A stretch of DNA of 64,000 nt from Allobosea sp. CS1GBMeth4 (GTDB taxonomy: Bacteria > Pseudomonadota > Alphaproteobacteria > Rhizobiales > Beijerinckiaceae). The translations under genes and the position numbers were made by a program. The stretch spans positions 1 through 64,000 of the forward strand of contig NZ_FYAS01000054.1 in assembly GCF_900185715.1 (NCBI RefSeq), read 5' to 3'. How positions within the stretch are numbered: the stretch's first letter is position 1; each line of letters opens with the position of its first letter. The notes below the pieces were generated by a model that was not told the origin of the DNA, ran no database searches, and saw only the letters and a program-made list of their open reading frames with translations. Of the stretch, positions 32,541 through 41,637 are shown one piece after another.

Positions 32541-33122
32541 ATGATCGCCAATCTCCGCCCCGCCATCGTCTCGATGGTCCTCTTCACCGCCCTGCTGGGC
32601 CTGGCCTATCCGCTCGGCGTCACCGGGCTGGCGCAGCTCCTCTTCCCGGCGCAGGCCGGCGGCTCGCTGATCCGCAACGCCGCCGGTGGGATCGTCGGCT
32701 CGCGCTGGATCGGGCAGAGCTTCAGGGACGAGGGCTATCTGCGTCCCCGCCCTTCCGCCGCCGGCGAGGACGGCTATGACGCGTCGAATTCCTCCGGCTC
32801 GAATCTGGGGCCCCTGAACCAGGACCTCGCCGCTCGCGTCAAGGCCGACGCCGCGGCCCTGCGCGGCGAGAGCGACGCGCCGATCCCTGTCGACGCGGTC
32901 ACCACATCCGGCTCGGGCCTCGACCCGCATGTCTCGCCAGCCAATGCGGAAAGGCAGGTTCTGCGCATCGCCGCGGCCCGCAAGGCTCCGGCGGCGGAGG
33001 TTCAGGCGCTGATCGCGGCGAATACTGAGGGTTCGACCTTCGGCCTGTTCGGCGAGCCGCGCGTCAACGTGCTCGCCGTCAATTTGGCTCTCGACGCGCG
33101 CTGGCCGCGCGCTCAACGTTAG
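32541..33122 (+). CDS. kdpC: Potassium-transporting ATPase subunit KdpC
   Basis: A 193-residue single-span subunit that raises the ATP affinity of KdpB. The N-terminal membrane helix (IVSMVLFTALLGLAYPLGVT) is followed by a periplasmic domain with SRWIGQSF, RPSAAGEDGYDASNSSGSNL and the conserved VTTSGSGLDPHVSPANAE. Good length. kdpD begins five bases after the stop. Confidence 0.97.
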   Translation: MIANLRPAIVSMVLFTALLGLAYPLGVTGLAQLLFPAQAGGSLIRNAAGGIVGSRWIGQSFRDEGYLRPRPSAAGEDGYDASNSSGSNLGPLNQDLAARVKADAAALRGESDAPIPVDAVTTSGSGLDPHVSPANAERQVLRIAAARKAPAAEVQALIAANTEGSTFGLFGEPRVNVLAVNLALDARWPRAQR

Positions 33123-33127
33123 GTGCT

Positions 33128-35860
33128 ATGGCGAACGACGAATCCCAGTTCCGCGAGGCAGGGCGGCCCGATCCCGACGCCCTGCTGGCTTCAGCCGGCC
33201 GCGGCAAGCGCGGCCGGCTGAAGATCTTTCTCGGCATGGCGCCGGGCGTCGGCAAGACCTACGAGATGCTGACCCAGGCCAGGCGCGTCCAGGAGGAGCA
33301 TGGCGAGGTGCTGGTCGGCGTCGTCGAGACGCATGGGCGCCGCGAGACCGAAGAGCTGCTCGACGGGCTCGAGGTGATGGCGCGCCGGCCGCTCGAGCAT
33401 CGCGGCCGGCTGATGATGGAGTTCGACCTCGACGCCGCGCTCGCCCTGAAGCCGAAGCTGCTGCTGGTCGACGAATACGCCCACTCGAACGCGCCGGGCA
33501 GCCGCCATCCCAAGCGCTGGCAGGATGTCGAGGAATTGCTCGCCTCCGGTATCGACGTCTGGACGACGCTGAACGTCCAGCATCTCGAAAGCCTGGTCGA
33601 CGTCGTCTGGAAAATCACCGGTGTCCGCCAGCGCGAAACCGTGCCGGACAGCGCGCTGAGCCGCGCCGACGAAATCGAGCTGATCGACATCACGCCGACC
33701 GAGCTCCGCCAGCGCATGGAAGAAGGCAAGGTCTATGTCCCCGAGACCGCGCGGCTCGCTGCCGGCAACTTCTTCAAGCCGGAGAATCTGACGGCGCTGC
33801 GCGAGCTGGCGCTGCGCCGGGCGGCGCAGACGGTCGACGACCAGCTCAGCCAGGCGATGAAGCGGGCCGGCGTCCAGGGGCCGTGGGCGGCGGGCGAGCG
33901 CATCCTCGTGCTGATCGGCCCCGATACGATGGCCGGATCGCTGGTCAGGGTCGGGCGGCGGCTGTCGGACATGATGATGGACGCGCCCTGGACGGTCGCC
34001 CATGTCGAGCGGCCCAATCGCGGCGGTCCGGACGAGGGCAAGGGCGCCCATCTCGTCGAGGCGCTGCGCCTCGCCGAGCAACTCGGCGGCGCCAGCGTCG
34101 TGCTGACCGGCGACGATCTCGTCGGGACGGTGCTGGACTACGCCCGCCGCAACAACGTCACCCAGATCGTCGTCGGCAAGTCCCATCACAAGGGCTGGCG
34201 GGCCTGGTTTCGGCGCTCGCTCGCGCCTGAGCTGCTGAAGGCGGAGAACGGGGCGGCTCTCCACATCGTCACCGAGGTCACGAGCGGGCCGGCGCGGCAT
34301 ACGCTCCCTCTTTCGGCCCGAACAAGGCCCGACTGGCTCGGTCATGCCGGCGCAGTCGCCATGGTCGGGGCGGCGATCGGCCTCGCCGAGCTGATCGACA
34401 GGCGGGTCGAGAACGTCAACCTGGCCATGCTGTTCATGGTGAGCGCGCTCGGCGCCGGCCTCGCCTTCGGCCTCTGGCCGGCGGTGACGGCCGCGGCGCT
34501 TGCGGCCTTCGCCTACAATTTCTTTTTCCTGGAGCCGCGCCTGACCGTCTGGATCGGCCACCCGGCCGATGTCCTGACCTTCCTGGTCTTCTTCGCCGTC
34601 GCGATGACCACGGGCAGCCTCACCGGGCGTATCCGCGACCAGGCCAAGGCGACGGCGCGGCGGGCCTCCGCGATCACTGCGCTGTTGGCCGCCAGCCGGC
34701 GTCTCTCGGCGGTCTCGCGCCGCGAGGAGGCCGCCGCCATCCTGGCGGAGCAGGTCTCGGCTGCGACGTCGGGCCGGGTGGTCGTCCTGCTGCCCAGCGA
34801 CGGCGAGATCGTGGCCGTCGCCGGTGCCCCTGCACTCGAGGCGTTGTCCACCGCCGACATGACCGCCGCGCGCTGGACCTGGAATCGCGGCGAGCCAGCG
34901 GGCGCAGGCACCGGAACCCTGCCGAACGTGGCCTGGACCTTCCGGCCGCTGCAGGGCGTACGTGCCCGCTCCGGCGTGGTCGGCTTCGAGCCGAAGGCGC
35001 TGGCGACGGCCGAGAACGAGCGCTTTGCGCTGGCGCTGCTCGATCAGGGGGCGATCGCGATCGAACGGGCCGAGCTCGCCGCCGCCGCCGTCGATGCCGA
35101 GGCGCTGCGCCGCAGCGACCGGCTGCGCTCGGCGCTGCTGAACTCGGTCAGCCACGATCTGCGCACGCCGCTGGCCACCGTGCTCGGCTCGGCGACGACG
35201 CTGATCGACTATGGCGAGGGCCTGAGACCGGCGGTGCGCGACGACCTCCTGCTCTCGATCCGCGAGGAGGCCGAGCGGCTGAACCGCTATGTCGGCGACC
35301 TGCTCGACATGACCAGGCTCGAAGGCGGGGCGCTGGTGGCGCGGCGCGACTGGATCGACGTCCGCGACGTGATCGCGGCGGCGCTGGGGCGCGTCGCGAG
35401 GCGGCTGGGTCAGCGCCGGGTCCAGCGCGATTTCCCGGCCGAGCTCTCTCTGGTCCGGGCCGATCCGGCCCTGCTGGAGCAGGTGCTGGTCAACATCCTG
35501 GAGAACGCCATCGCCTATAGCGAGGATGGTGCGCTGATCGATGCCGCAGCCTATGAGGACCGCGGCAATGTCGTGATCTCGATCGAGGACGAGGGCCGCG
35601 GCATCCCGACCGCCGAGCTGGAGCGCGTCTTCGAGAAATTCCGGCGGCTGGAGGAATCGACAGATCGCGGGGGCGAGCGCGGCAAGGGGGCCGGCCTCGG
35701 CCTCGCCATCGCCAAAGGTTTCGTCGAAGCGATGGGCGGCCGCATCGCCGCCGCCTCCCCGATCCACGACCGCCCGGACGGCAGCAAGGACGGTTCCCGC
35801 ATCCTGATCAGCCTGCGCAAGGACGCCGCGGGCGCCGACAGCACGAGCCCGCGATCATGA
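33128..35860 (+). CDS. kdpD: Sensor histidine kinase KdpD
   Basis: A 910-residue sensor of K+ limitation. The cytoplasmic N-terminal KdpD domain has Walker A GMAPGVGKT (residues 36-44). The universal-stress-protein-like domain follows (RILVLIGPDTMAGSLVRVGR). Four membrane helices lie near the middle, with a GAF-like segment after them. The kinase core has His676 in SVSHDLRTPL, the N-box NILENAIAY, and G-boxes EDEGRGIP and GLGLAIAKG. It overlaps kdpE by four bases (ATGA). Confidence 0.98.
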   Translation: MANDESQFREAGRPDPDALLASAGRGKRGRLKIFLGMAPGVGKTYEMLTQARRVQEEHGEVLVGVVETHGRRETEELLDGLEVMARRPLEHRGRLMMEFDLDAALALKPKLLLVDEYAHSNAPGSRHPKRWQDVEELLASGIDVWTTLNVQHLESLVDVVWKITGVRQRETVPDSALSRADEIELIDITPTELRQRMEEGKVYVPETARLAAGNFFKPENLTALRELALRRAAQTVDDQLSQAMKRAGVQGPWAAGERILVLIGPDTMAGSLVRVGRRLSDMMMDAPWTVAHVERPNRGGPDEGKGAHLVEALRLAEQLGGASVVLTGDDLVGTVLDYARRNNVTQIVVGKSHHKGWRAWFRRSLAPELLKAENGAALHIVTEVTSGPARHTLPLSARTRPDWLGHAGAVAMVGAAIGLAELIDRRVENVNLAMLFMVSALGAGLAFGLWPAVTAAALAAFAYNFFFLEPRLTVWIGHPADVLTFLVFFAVAMTTGSLTGRIRDQAKATARRASAITALLAASRRLSAVSRREEAAAILAEQVSAATSGRVVVLLPSDGEIVAVAGAPALEALSTADMTAARWTWNRGEPAGAGTGTLPNVAWTFRPLQGVRARSGVVGFEPKALATAENERFALALLDQGAIAIERAELAAAAVDAEALRRSDRLRSALLNSVSHDLRTPLATVLGSATTLIDYGEGLRPAVRDDLLLSIREEAERLNRYVGDLLDMTRLEGGALVARRDWIDVRDVIAAALGRVARRLGQRRVQRDFPAELSLVRADPALLEQVLVNILENAIAYSEDGALIDAAAYEDRGNVVISIEDEGRGIPTAELERVFEKFRRLEESTDRGGERGKGAGLGLAIAKGFVEAMGGRIAAASPIHDRPDGSKDGSRILISLRKDAAGADSTSPRS

Positions 35861-36552
35861 CCGCCTTCCGCCCGCGCATTCTCGTCATCGACGACGAGCC
35901 GCAGATCCACCGCTTCCTGGGGCCCGCGCTGGACGCCGCCGGCTACGAGCCGATCCGCGCCGACGACGCCACCGCGGGCCTGCGCGAGATCGCCCGCAAG
36001 CCGCCGGACGCGGTCGTGCTCGATCTCGGCCTGCCCGACATGGACGGCAAGGAGGCGCTCGCCAAGGCGCGGGCCTTCTATGACGGGCCGGTGATCATCC
36101 TGTCCGCCCGCGACCGGGAGACCGAGAAGATCGACGCGCTCGATGCCGGCGCCGACGATTATGTCGAGAAGCCCTTCGGCGTCGGCGAACTGCTCGCCCG
36201 CCTGCGCGTCGCGCTGCGCCATCGCATCGAGCGGCAGGGCGCGGCCCCCGCGCTCCTGGTTGGCGATGTCGAGATCGATCTCGTGAACCGCCGGATCAGC
36301 AAGGGCGGGGCAGCGGTGAAGCTCTCGCCGAAGGAGTACGACCTGCTCGCCTGCCTCGCCGGCGGGAACGGCCGGGTCCTGACCCACAGGCAGATCCTCA
36401 CCGCCGTCTGGGGCCCCGCCCATGAGCACGACGTGCAGTATCTGCGCGTCTTCGTCGGCCAGCTCCGGCAGAAGCTGGAGGACGATCCGGCCGAGCCCCG
36501 GCTGATCGAGACCGAGCCGGGCGTCGGCTATCGGCTGGGAGGACTGGTCTGA
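35857..36552 (+). CDS. kdpE: Response regulator KdpE (OmpR/PhoB type)
   Basis: A 231-residue two-domain regulator activated by KdpD. The receiver domain has the acidic pair Asp12-Asp13, phospho-acceptor Asp56 (VVLDLGLPD), and Lys in EKPFGVGEL. The C-terminal winged helix is OmpR-like (LSPKEYDLLACLAGGNGRVL, then QYLRVFVGQLRQKLE). It presumably activates the operon that starts at 28441; the tandem repeat at 28344 is the best visible candidate site. Confidence 0.98.
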   Translation: MTAFRPRILVIDDEPQIHRFLGPALDAAGYEPIRADDATAGLREIARKPPDAVVLDLGLPDMDGKEALAKARAFYDGPVIILSARDRETEKIDALDAGADDYVEKPFGVGELLARLRVALRHRIERQGAAPALLVGDVEIDLVNRRISKGGAAVKLSPKEYDLLACLAGGNGRVLTHRQILTAVWGPAHEHDVQYLRVFVGQLRQKLEDDPAEPRLIETEPGVGYRLGGLV

Positions 36553-36628
36553 GGCACATGACGTGCAATCTCTTGCCGTGACCTGGCAAGGCTCATAGCG
36601 TTTGCGTCGTGGCGGAGACGGAACGGCG

Positions 36629-37084
36629 ATGCGCAGCCTGACTCTGGGCCTTCTGCTTTGCGCCGGCTCAGCGGCCGGGGCCGCGGCGGAGTGGAGGCCG
36701 AGCATCTTCGACGGCGAGAGCAAACGGGCGATCCAGGGCTGCTCGGCGACGATGACCGACGACGCCTGGTCCTGTGCCTTCATCCGCTGCGAGGCGGACA
36801 GGCAGCTGGGGCTCTATCTCGATATCCCCGGCGTGCTCTCGGAAGGACCGATCACTCTCGCGATCGACGGCCGCGATTTCCGGCTCGCGCTGCAGCCGAC
36901 GCGCGGCCCGTTCGGCGACGCCCATCGGGTCGCCGGCGCCGGCGCCGAGATGTTCGCGGCCTTCGCGACCGGCCGCTCGCTGCGCATTCGGCAGGACGGC
37001 ATCAAGAAAGGCTATGATGCGATCCCGCTCGCCGGGATCGCCCCGGCGCTGCGGAAGCTGAGCCAATCCTGCCAGCCGCGCTGA
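36629..37084 (+). CDS. Secreted protein of unknown function
   Basis: A 151-residue protein with a clear Sec signal peptide (MRSLTLGLLLCAGSAAGAAA|EW). The mature part has three cysteines in the pattern CSATMTDDAWSCAFIRCEAD, then a beta-rich body (PITLAIDGRDFRLALQ). No family is recognised. ATG at 36629 has GGAAC upstream; the frame extends to a TTG at 36602 that would precede the signal peptide. It lies alone between kdpE and the sulfur genes. Confidence 0.75.
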   Translation: MRSLTLGLLLCAGSAAGAAAEWRPSIFDGESKRAIQGCSATMTDDAWSCAFIRCEADRQLGLYLDIPGVLSEGPITLAIDGRDFRLALQPTRGPFGDAHRVAGAGAEMFAAFATGRSLRIRQDGIKKGYDAIPLAGIAPALRKLSQSCQPR

Positions 37085-37214
37085 GCGCGTTCCAGGCGGC
37101 TGCCGCGCTCGCTCGCAGAGAAGAAAGTTCCATCGCGGCCAGCGCCGCGCAGCTTGGAAGAGAGATTTCCTCTTTTCGAATGGCAATAAGAAAAATCACA
37201 CTACCGACCGTGAA

Positions 37215-37265
37215 TTGATGCTCGATGGTCGCTGCTTTATGTAAAACGTTCGGAATAGCGAACGT
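37215..37265 (+). promoter_or_regulatory. Candidate promoter and operator of the DUF2849-cysI unit
   Basis: A sigma-70-like pair TTGATG (37215-37220) and TATGTA (37238-37243) is spaced by 17 bases. Directly downstream is a perfect inverted repeat ACGTTCG (37246-37252), six-base spacer, CGAACGT (37259-37265). A further inverted repeat GATGCTCGA (37217-37225) and TCGAGCATC (37267-37275) brackets the region. The start codon of the first gene is at 37280. Confidence 0.5.
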
Positions 37266-37279
37266 GTCGAGCATCATTC

Positions 37280-37648
37280 ATGGCTGCCGCCAAGCGCCCT
37301 GCCCTGCCGGTGATCCTGCTGGCAAACGACCTGCTCGACGGCGACGTCGTCTTCGCGACGGGTGATGCTCACGGCCTGTGCTGGTCGCGCGACCCGGGCG
37401 CGGCGCTGATCGGGCATGACGAGGCGACGGCCGATCGGCTCGATGCCTTCGCCGCCGCCGAGCTCGGCGGTCAGCGCGTCGTCGATGCCTATCTGGTCGA
37501 CGTCGCGGTCGAGGGCGGTGTGCCGGTGCCGCGCCATTACCGCGAGCGGATGAAGACGACCGGCCCAAGCGTCCGGCGCGATCTCGGCAAGCAGGCCGAC
37601 CTGCCGCTCGCCGAGGCCTTCACAAGAACTGCCTTTGCGAGGGCCTGA
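37280..37648 (+). CDS. DUF2849 domain protein, sulfite-reductase associated
   Basis: A 122-residue protein of the DUF2849 family, almost always found directly before cysI in Alphaproteobacteria. Visible features are PVILLANDLLDGDVVFATGD, CWSRDPGAALI and YLVDVAVEGGVPVPRHYRER. It ends three bases before cysI, so it is co-transcribed. The context implies a role in assimilatory sulfite reduction, perhaps as partner or assembly factor, but none is proven. Confidence 0.9.
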   Translation: MAAAKRPALPVILLANDLLDGDVVFATGDAHGLCWSRDPGAALIGHDEATADRLDAFAAAELGGQRVVDAYLVDVAVEGGVPVPRHYRERMKTTGPSVRRDLGKQADLPLAEAFTRTAFARA

Positions 37649-37651
37649 CGC

Positions 37652-39322
37652 ATGTACCGCTACGACGAATTCGACGAACGCTTCGTGCGCGAGCGCGTCG
37701 CCCAGTTCCGCGACCAGGTCGGCCGGCGGCTGAGTGGCGCGCTGACCGAGGACGAGTTCAAGCCGCTGCGCCTGAAGAACGGCGTCTATCTGCAGCTGCA
37801 CGCCTATATGCTGCGGATCGCGGTTCCCTACGGCACGCTGTCGGCGAGGCAGATGCGCCAGCTCGCGCTGATCGGCGAGCGCTATGACCGCGGCTACGGT
37901 CATTTCACCACGCGCACCAACCTCCAGTTCAACTGGCCGAAGCTGCGCGACATCCCGGACATTCTCGACCTGCTCGCCGATGTCGAGATGCACGCGATCC
38001 AGACCTCGGGCAACTGCATCCGCAACGTCACGGCCGACCATTTCGCCGGCGTCGCGCCGGACGAGATCGAGGACCCGCGCCCGACGGCCGAGCTGATCCG
38101 GCAATGGTCGAGCCTGCATCCCGAATTCGATTACCTGCCGCGCAAGTTCAAGATCGCGGTGACCGGCGCCGCGCATGACCGCGCGGTGATCAAGGCGCAC
38201 GATATCGGCCTGCGCATCCTGCGCCATCCGGACACGAACGAGATCGGCTACGAGGTCGTCGTCGGCGGCGGCCTCGGCCGGACGCCGATGATCGGCAAGA
38301 CCGTGCGCGAATTCCTGCCCAAAGCCGACCTGCTCGCCTATCTCGAGGCGATCATGCGAGTCTACAATCTCGAAGGCCGGCGCGACAACAAGTACAAGGC
38401 CAGGGTCAAAATCCTGGTCCACGAGATCGGCACCGCGGAGTTCTCGCGCCGGGTCGAGGAGGAATTCGCCCGGCTCGACGGCCCGTCGGTGAATGCCGAT
38501 CCCGCCGAGGTCGCCCGCATCGCCGCCTATTTCGCGCCGCCGGCCTATGAGGCGCTGCCTGCGACCAGCGGCGCCTTCGAGACGGCCAAGGCCGGCAATC
38601 CCGACTTCGCCCGCTGGGTCGAGACGAACGTCACGCCGCACCGCCAGCAGGGCTATGCGGCGGCGACGATCTCGCTGAAGCCGATCGGTGCGCCTCCCGG
38701 CGACGCCTCGAGCGCGCAGATGCGCCTCGTCGCCGACCTGGCCGAGGCGTTCTCCTTGTCCGAGATCCGCGTCACCCATGCGCAGAACCTCGTCCTGCCG
38801 CATGTGAAGCTGTCGGACCTGTTCGCGCTCTGGCAGCGCCTCGGCGAGGCCGGGCTGGCGACGGCGAATGCCGGGCTGATCACCGACATCATCGCCTGCC
38901 CCGGCCTCGACTATTGCGCACTGGCGACGGCCCGCTCGATCCCGATCGCGCAGGCGGTGGCGAAGCGCTTCGCCGATCCGGCGCGGCAGAAGGAGATCGG
39001 TGTGCTCAACGTCAAGATCTCCGGCTGCATCAATGCCTGCGGCCATCACCATGTCGGCCATATCGGCATTCTCGGCCTCGAGAAACGCGGCATCGAATCC
39101 TATCAGATCACGCTCGGCGGCGACGCGACCGAGACCGCGGCGATCGGCGAGATCCTCGGTCCGGGCCTGGCGGCGGAAGACGTGCCCGACGCGATCGAGC
39201 GCATCGTTTCCGTCTATCTGGCGCAGCGCCGGGCGGGCGAGAGCTTCATCGACAACGTCCGCCGGATCGGGCTCGCACCCTTCAAGGCGGCTTTCCAGGA
39301 GGCGAGCCATGCCGTTGCTTGA
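37652..39322 (+). CDS. cysI: Assimilatory sulfite/nitrite reductase hemoprotein (CysI-type)
   Basis: A 556-residue siroheme and [4Fe-4S] reductase that reduces sulfite to sulfide. The cluster ligands are Cys416 and Cys422 (CPGLDYC) and Cys459 and Cys463 (CINAC). Substrate-side residues lie in GHFTTRTNLQFNW and the RNVTADH segment. Being among DUF2849, DUF934, siroheme synthase and the sulfate importer favours sulfite over nitrite. No CysJ flavoprotein is present, so the electron donor is probably ferredoxin or an unknown partner. The stop overlaps DUF934 by 14 bases. Confidence 0.95.
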   Translation: MYRYDEFDERFVRERVAQFRDQVGRRLSGALTEDEFKPLRLKNGVYLQLHAYMLRIAVPYGTLSARQMRQLALIGERYDRGYGHFTTRTNLQFNWPKLRDIPDILDLLADVEMHAIQTSGNCIRNVTADHFAGVAPDEIEDPRPTAELIRQWSSLHPEFDYLPRKFKIAVTGAAHDRAVIKAHDIGLRILRHPDTNEIGYEVVVGGGLGRTPMIGKTVREFLPKADLLAYLEAIMRVYNLEGRRDNKYKARVKILVHEIGTAEFSRRVEEEFARLDGPSVNADPAEVARIAAYFAPPAYEALPATSGAFETAKAGNPDFARWVETNVTPHRQQGYAAATISLKPIGAPPGDASSAQMRLVADLAEAFSLSEIRVTHAQNLVLPHVKLSDLFALWQRLGEAGLATANAGLITDIIACPGLDYCALATARSIPIAQAVAKRFADPARQKEIGVLNVKISGCINACGHHHVGHIGILGLEKRGIESYQITLGGDATETAAIGEILGPGLAAEDVPDAIERIVSVYLAQRRAGESFIDNVRRIGLAPFKAAFQEASHAVA

Positions 39323-39827
39323 TCGCCACGGAGCCAAGGCCGATCTCTGGACCCGCAGCGAGGGCGCCGCTATCGGCAATCTCTCGCATGCGCTCGTTGC
39401 CTGGGCGGCGCTGCCCGAGGCGCTGGCGCAGAGGAGCCGCGACCAGCGCATCGGCGCCGTCCTTCCCAATACCGTGCGGATGTCCGAGTTGAAGCTGGTG
39501 ATGCGGCAGCTCTCGCTGATCGCGATCGGCTTCCCGTCCTTCGCCGACGGGCGCGGCTTCAGCCTGGCGCGGCTGATCCGCAATCACGGCTTCGCCGGCA
39601 GCCTGCGCGCCAGCGGGCCGCTGATTCCCGATCAGTTCGCCTACGCGCTGGCCTGCGGCTTCGACGAGGTCGAGCTGCCGCAGGAGAGCGCGGCGCGCCA
39701 GCCGGTCGAGCAATGGCTGACGGCGCTCGGCCGGATCAGCCATGGCTATCAGCGCGGCTATGGCGACAGTGGCAACATCCTCGACCGGCGCCGCGCGGCG
39801 CGGCTGAAGCATGCCGCGGCCTGCTGA
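39309..39827 (+). CDS. DUF934 domain protein, sulfite-reductase associated
   Basis: A 172-residue protein of DUF934, a family tied to cysI in proteobacteria. It has a conserved middle, GAVLPNTVRMSELKLVMRQL, SFADGRGFSLARLIRNHGFA and LIPDQFAYALACGFDEVELP, and a basic C-terminal YQRGYGDSGNILDRRRAARL. AGGAGG precedes ATG at 39309, which lies inside cysI (14-base overlap). It has no known activity; context implies help to the reductase. Confidence 0.93.
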   Translation: MPLLDRHGAKADLWTRSEGAAIGNLSHALVAWAALPEALAQRSRDQRIGAVLPNTVRMSELKLVMRQLSLIAIGFPSFADGRGFSLARLIRNHGFAGSLRASGPLIPDQFAYALACGFDEVELPQESAARQPVEQWLTALGRISHGYQRGYGDSGNILDRRRAARLKHAAAC

Positions 39828-39903
39828 CGCCATGCCCGGCTCGGCCCCATCCGGCATGCGGCGGCCGGCCGACCGCCACAGCGACGATCAATGGGAGGAG
39901 GCC

Positions 39904-40083
39904 ATGCTGAACGACGTCCTCGAGCGTGGAATCGGCCGGTCGGCTCCCGGTCCACGCGAGCGCTGGTTCGATCTTTGCTTCCGGCTTATCATCCTGGTGC
40001 TTGCCGGTCTGTGGCTGTTCGTGCCACCTGCGGGCGACACCCGGACGCAACCCGTTGTGAAGGCCGCAGCGACGCAAAGATGA
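39904..40083 (+). CDS. 59-residue single-span membrane protein coupled to cysG
   Basis: ATG at 39904 has a very strong GGGAGGAGG ribosome site. The protein has a polar N-terminus, one membrane helix (WFDLCFRLIILVLAGLWLFV) and a short C-terminal tail. Its stop overlaps the cysG start by four bases (ATGA), so cysG translation is probably coupled to it. I recognise no family. The coupling and the ribosome site are the evidence that it is real. It could tether or regulate siroheme synthesis, but that is speculation. Confidence 0.7.
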   Translation: MLNDVLERGIGRSAPGPRERWFDLCFRLIILVLAGLWLFVPPAGDTRTQPVVKAAATQR

Positions 40084-41537
40084 GCGCAAGACGCCCGGAA
40101 GCCACCGCCCCGCGCCGGATCGACCGGCTGGCGACCCTGCCCCTCTTCCACAGGCTGGAGGGACGCAGAATCGTGCTCGCGGGAGCGAGCGAGGGCGCGC
40201 TCTGGAAGGCCGAGCTGCTCGCCGCGGCGGGCGGAGACCTGCTGATCCTCGCCGGCGATGCGCCCGAGCTGTTCGCCGGCCTCGCCGCCGACCCGCCGGC
40301 CGGCTCGGTGACGGTGCTGCCGCGCGTCTGGCGCCCTGACGATCTCGCCGGCGCCGCGCTCGCCGTCGCCGATGTCGAAGCGCTCGCCGAAGCCGGCGCC
40401 TTCGCGGCCGCGGCGCGGCGGGCCGGCGTCCCGGTCAATGTGGTCGACAGGCCGGAGTTCTGCGATTTCGCCTTCGGCTCGCTGGTCAATCGCTCGCCGC
40501 TGGTGGTCGCGATCTCGACCGACGGGGCCGCTCCCGTCTTCGGCCAGGCGATCCGGGCGAAGATCGAGGCGCTGCTGCCGGCGGGCCTCAAGGCCTGGGC
40601 GCAGGCCGCGCACGATTGGCGTCCATTGGTGAGGGCGCGCGAGCTCGCCTTCCCCCTGCGCCGCGATTTCTGGGAGCGCTTCACCGCCAGGGCGCTGGCC
40701 GAGCCGCAGCGCCAGCCCGATGACGGCGACCGCGGCGACCTTCTGGCGGCGCTCGAGCAGATCGAGCGCACCGGAGCGGCGCATGGCCGCGTCACGCTGG
40801 TCGGCGCCGGCCCCGGCGATCCGGAGCTGCTGACGCTGAAGGCGATCCGGGCGCTGCAGAGCGCCGACATCATCCTCTATGACGATCTCGTCTCGGCCGG
40901 CGTGCTCGAGCTCGCCCGGCGCGAAGCCAGGCGCATGCTGGTCGGCAAGCAGGGTTACGGCCCGGCGGTGAAGCAGGACGACATCAATGCGATGCTGGTC
41001 TCGCTCGCCGGCCAGGGCAAGCATGTGGTTCGCCTGAAGGGCGGCGATCCCGGAATCTTCGGACGCGCCGGCGAGGAAATCGAGGCCTGCCGGCGCGCGG
41101 GCATCCCGGTCGCCATCGTGCCCGGCATCTCGGCGGCGCAGGGCGCGGCGGCAGCGCTCGGCCTTTCGCTCACCCATCGCGATCACGCCCGCCGGCTGCA
41201 ATTCGTCACCGGGCACGCCCGCGACGGCAAGCTGCCGCAGGATCTCGACTGGAAGGCGCTCGCCGATCCGGCGGCGACCACGGCGCTCTACATGGCGCGC
41301 GCCACCCTGCCGCTGTTCCGCGAGAAGGCCCTCGCGGCCGGCCTCGACCCGGCGACGCCGGCGATCGCGGTGCTCGGCGCCACCACGCCCGCGGAAGCGC
41401 GGATCGCGAGCACGATCGCGCAATTGCCCGAGCAGCTCGGCGAGCTGCCGAGTCGAGGACCGGTCCTCGTCCTGATCGGGCATGCCATGGGCGCGGCCCT
41501 GCCGGCCGCCGCCAGCGCGAGGCTGGCCAAGGTCTGA
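40080..41537 (+). CDS. cysG: Siroheme synthase CysG (trifunctional)
   Basis: A 485-residue fusion that makes siroheme from uroporphyrinogen III for CysI. The N-terminal about 210 residues are the NAD-dependent precorrin-2 dehydrogenase/ferrochelatase (RRIVLAGASEGALWKAELLA, then NVVDRPEFCDFAFGSLVNR). The C-terminal SAM-dependent methyltransferase is at about 235-475: VTLVGAGPGDPELLTLKAIR, VRLKGGDPGIFGRAGEE, and PGISAAQGAAAALGLSLTHR. ATG at 40080 overlaps the preceding small ORF by four bases. The chromosome end of the gene is followed by a 173-base regulatory gap. Confidence 0.97.
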   Translation: MSARRPEATAPRRIDRLATLPLFHRLEGRRIVLAGASEGALWKAELLAAAGGDLLILAGDAPELFAGLAADPPAGSVTVLPRVWRPDDLAGAALAVADVEALAEAGAFAAAARRAGVPVNVVDRPEFCDFAFGSLVNRSPLVVAISTDGAAPVFGQAIRAKIEALLPAGLKAWAQAAHDWRPLVRARELAFPLRRDFWERFTARALAEPQRQPDDGDRGDLLAALEQIERTGAAHGRVTLVGAGPGDPELLTLKAIRALQSADIILYDDLVSAGVLELARREARRMLVGKQGYGPAVKQDDINAMLVSLAGQGKHVVRLKGGDPGIFGRAGEEIEACRRAGIPVAIVPGISAAQGAAAALGLSLTHRDHARRLQFVTGHARDGKLPQDLDWKALADPAATTALYMARATLPLFREKALAAGLDPATPAIAVLGATTPAEARIASTIAQLPEQLGELPSRGPVLVLIGHAMGAALPAAASARLAKV

Positions 41538-41637
41538 AACCAACCAAAGCAGCGGAGATCGGTTTTCTCTCTGGCGCGGAAAGTTCGAAAGGGCTCTACT
41601 GCCCTCACCGGTTGAGGGACGACCGCCAATCCAGTAC

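Noticed and set aside
33191..35767. An 858-codon minus-strand frame opposite kdpD
   Set aside because: Same artefact: no protein motif, no ribosome site, and the opposite strand encodes an unmistakable KdpD.
36572..36590. Hairpin CTTGCC/GGCAAG after kdpE
   Set aside because: Only six base pairs and no T-run; not convincing as a terminator.
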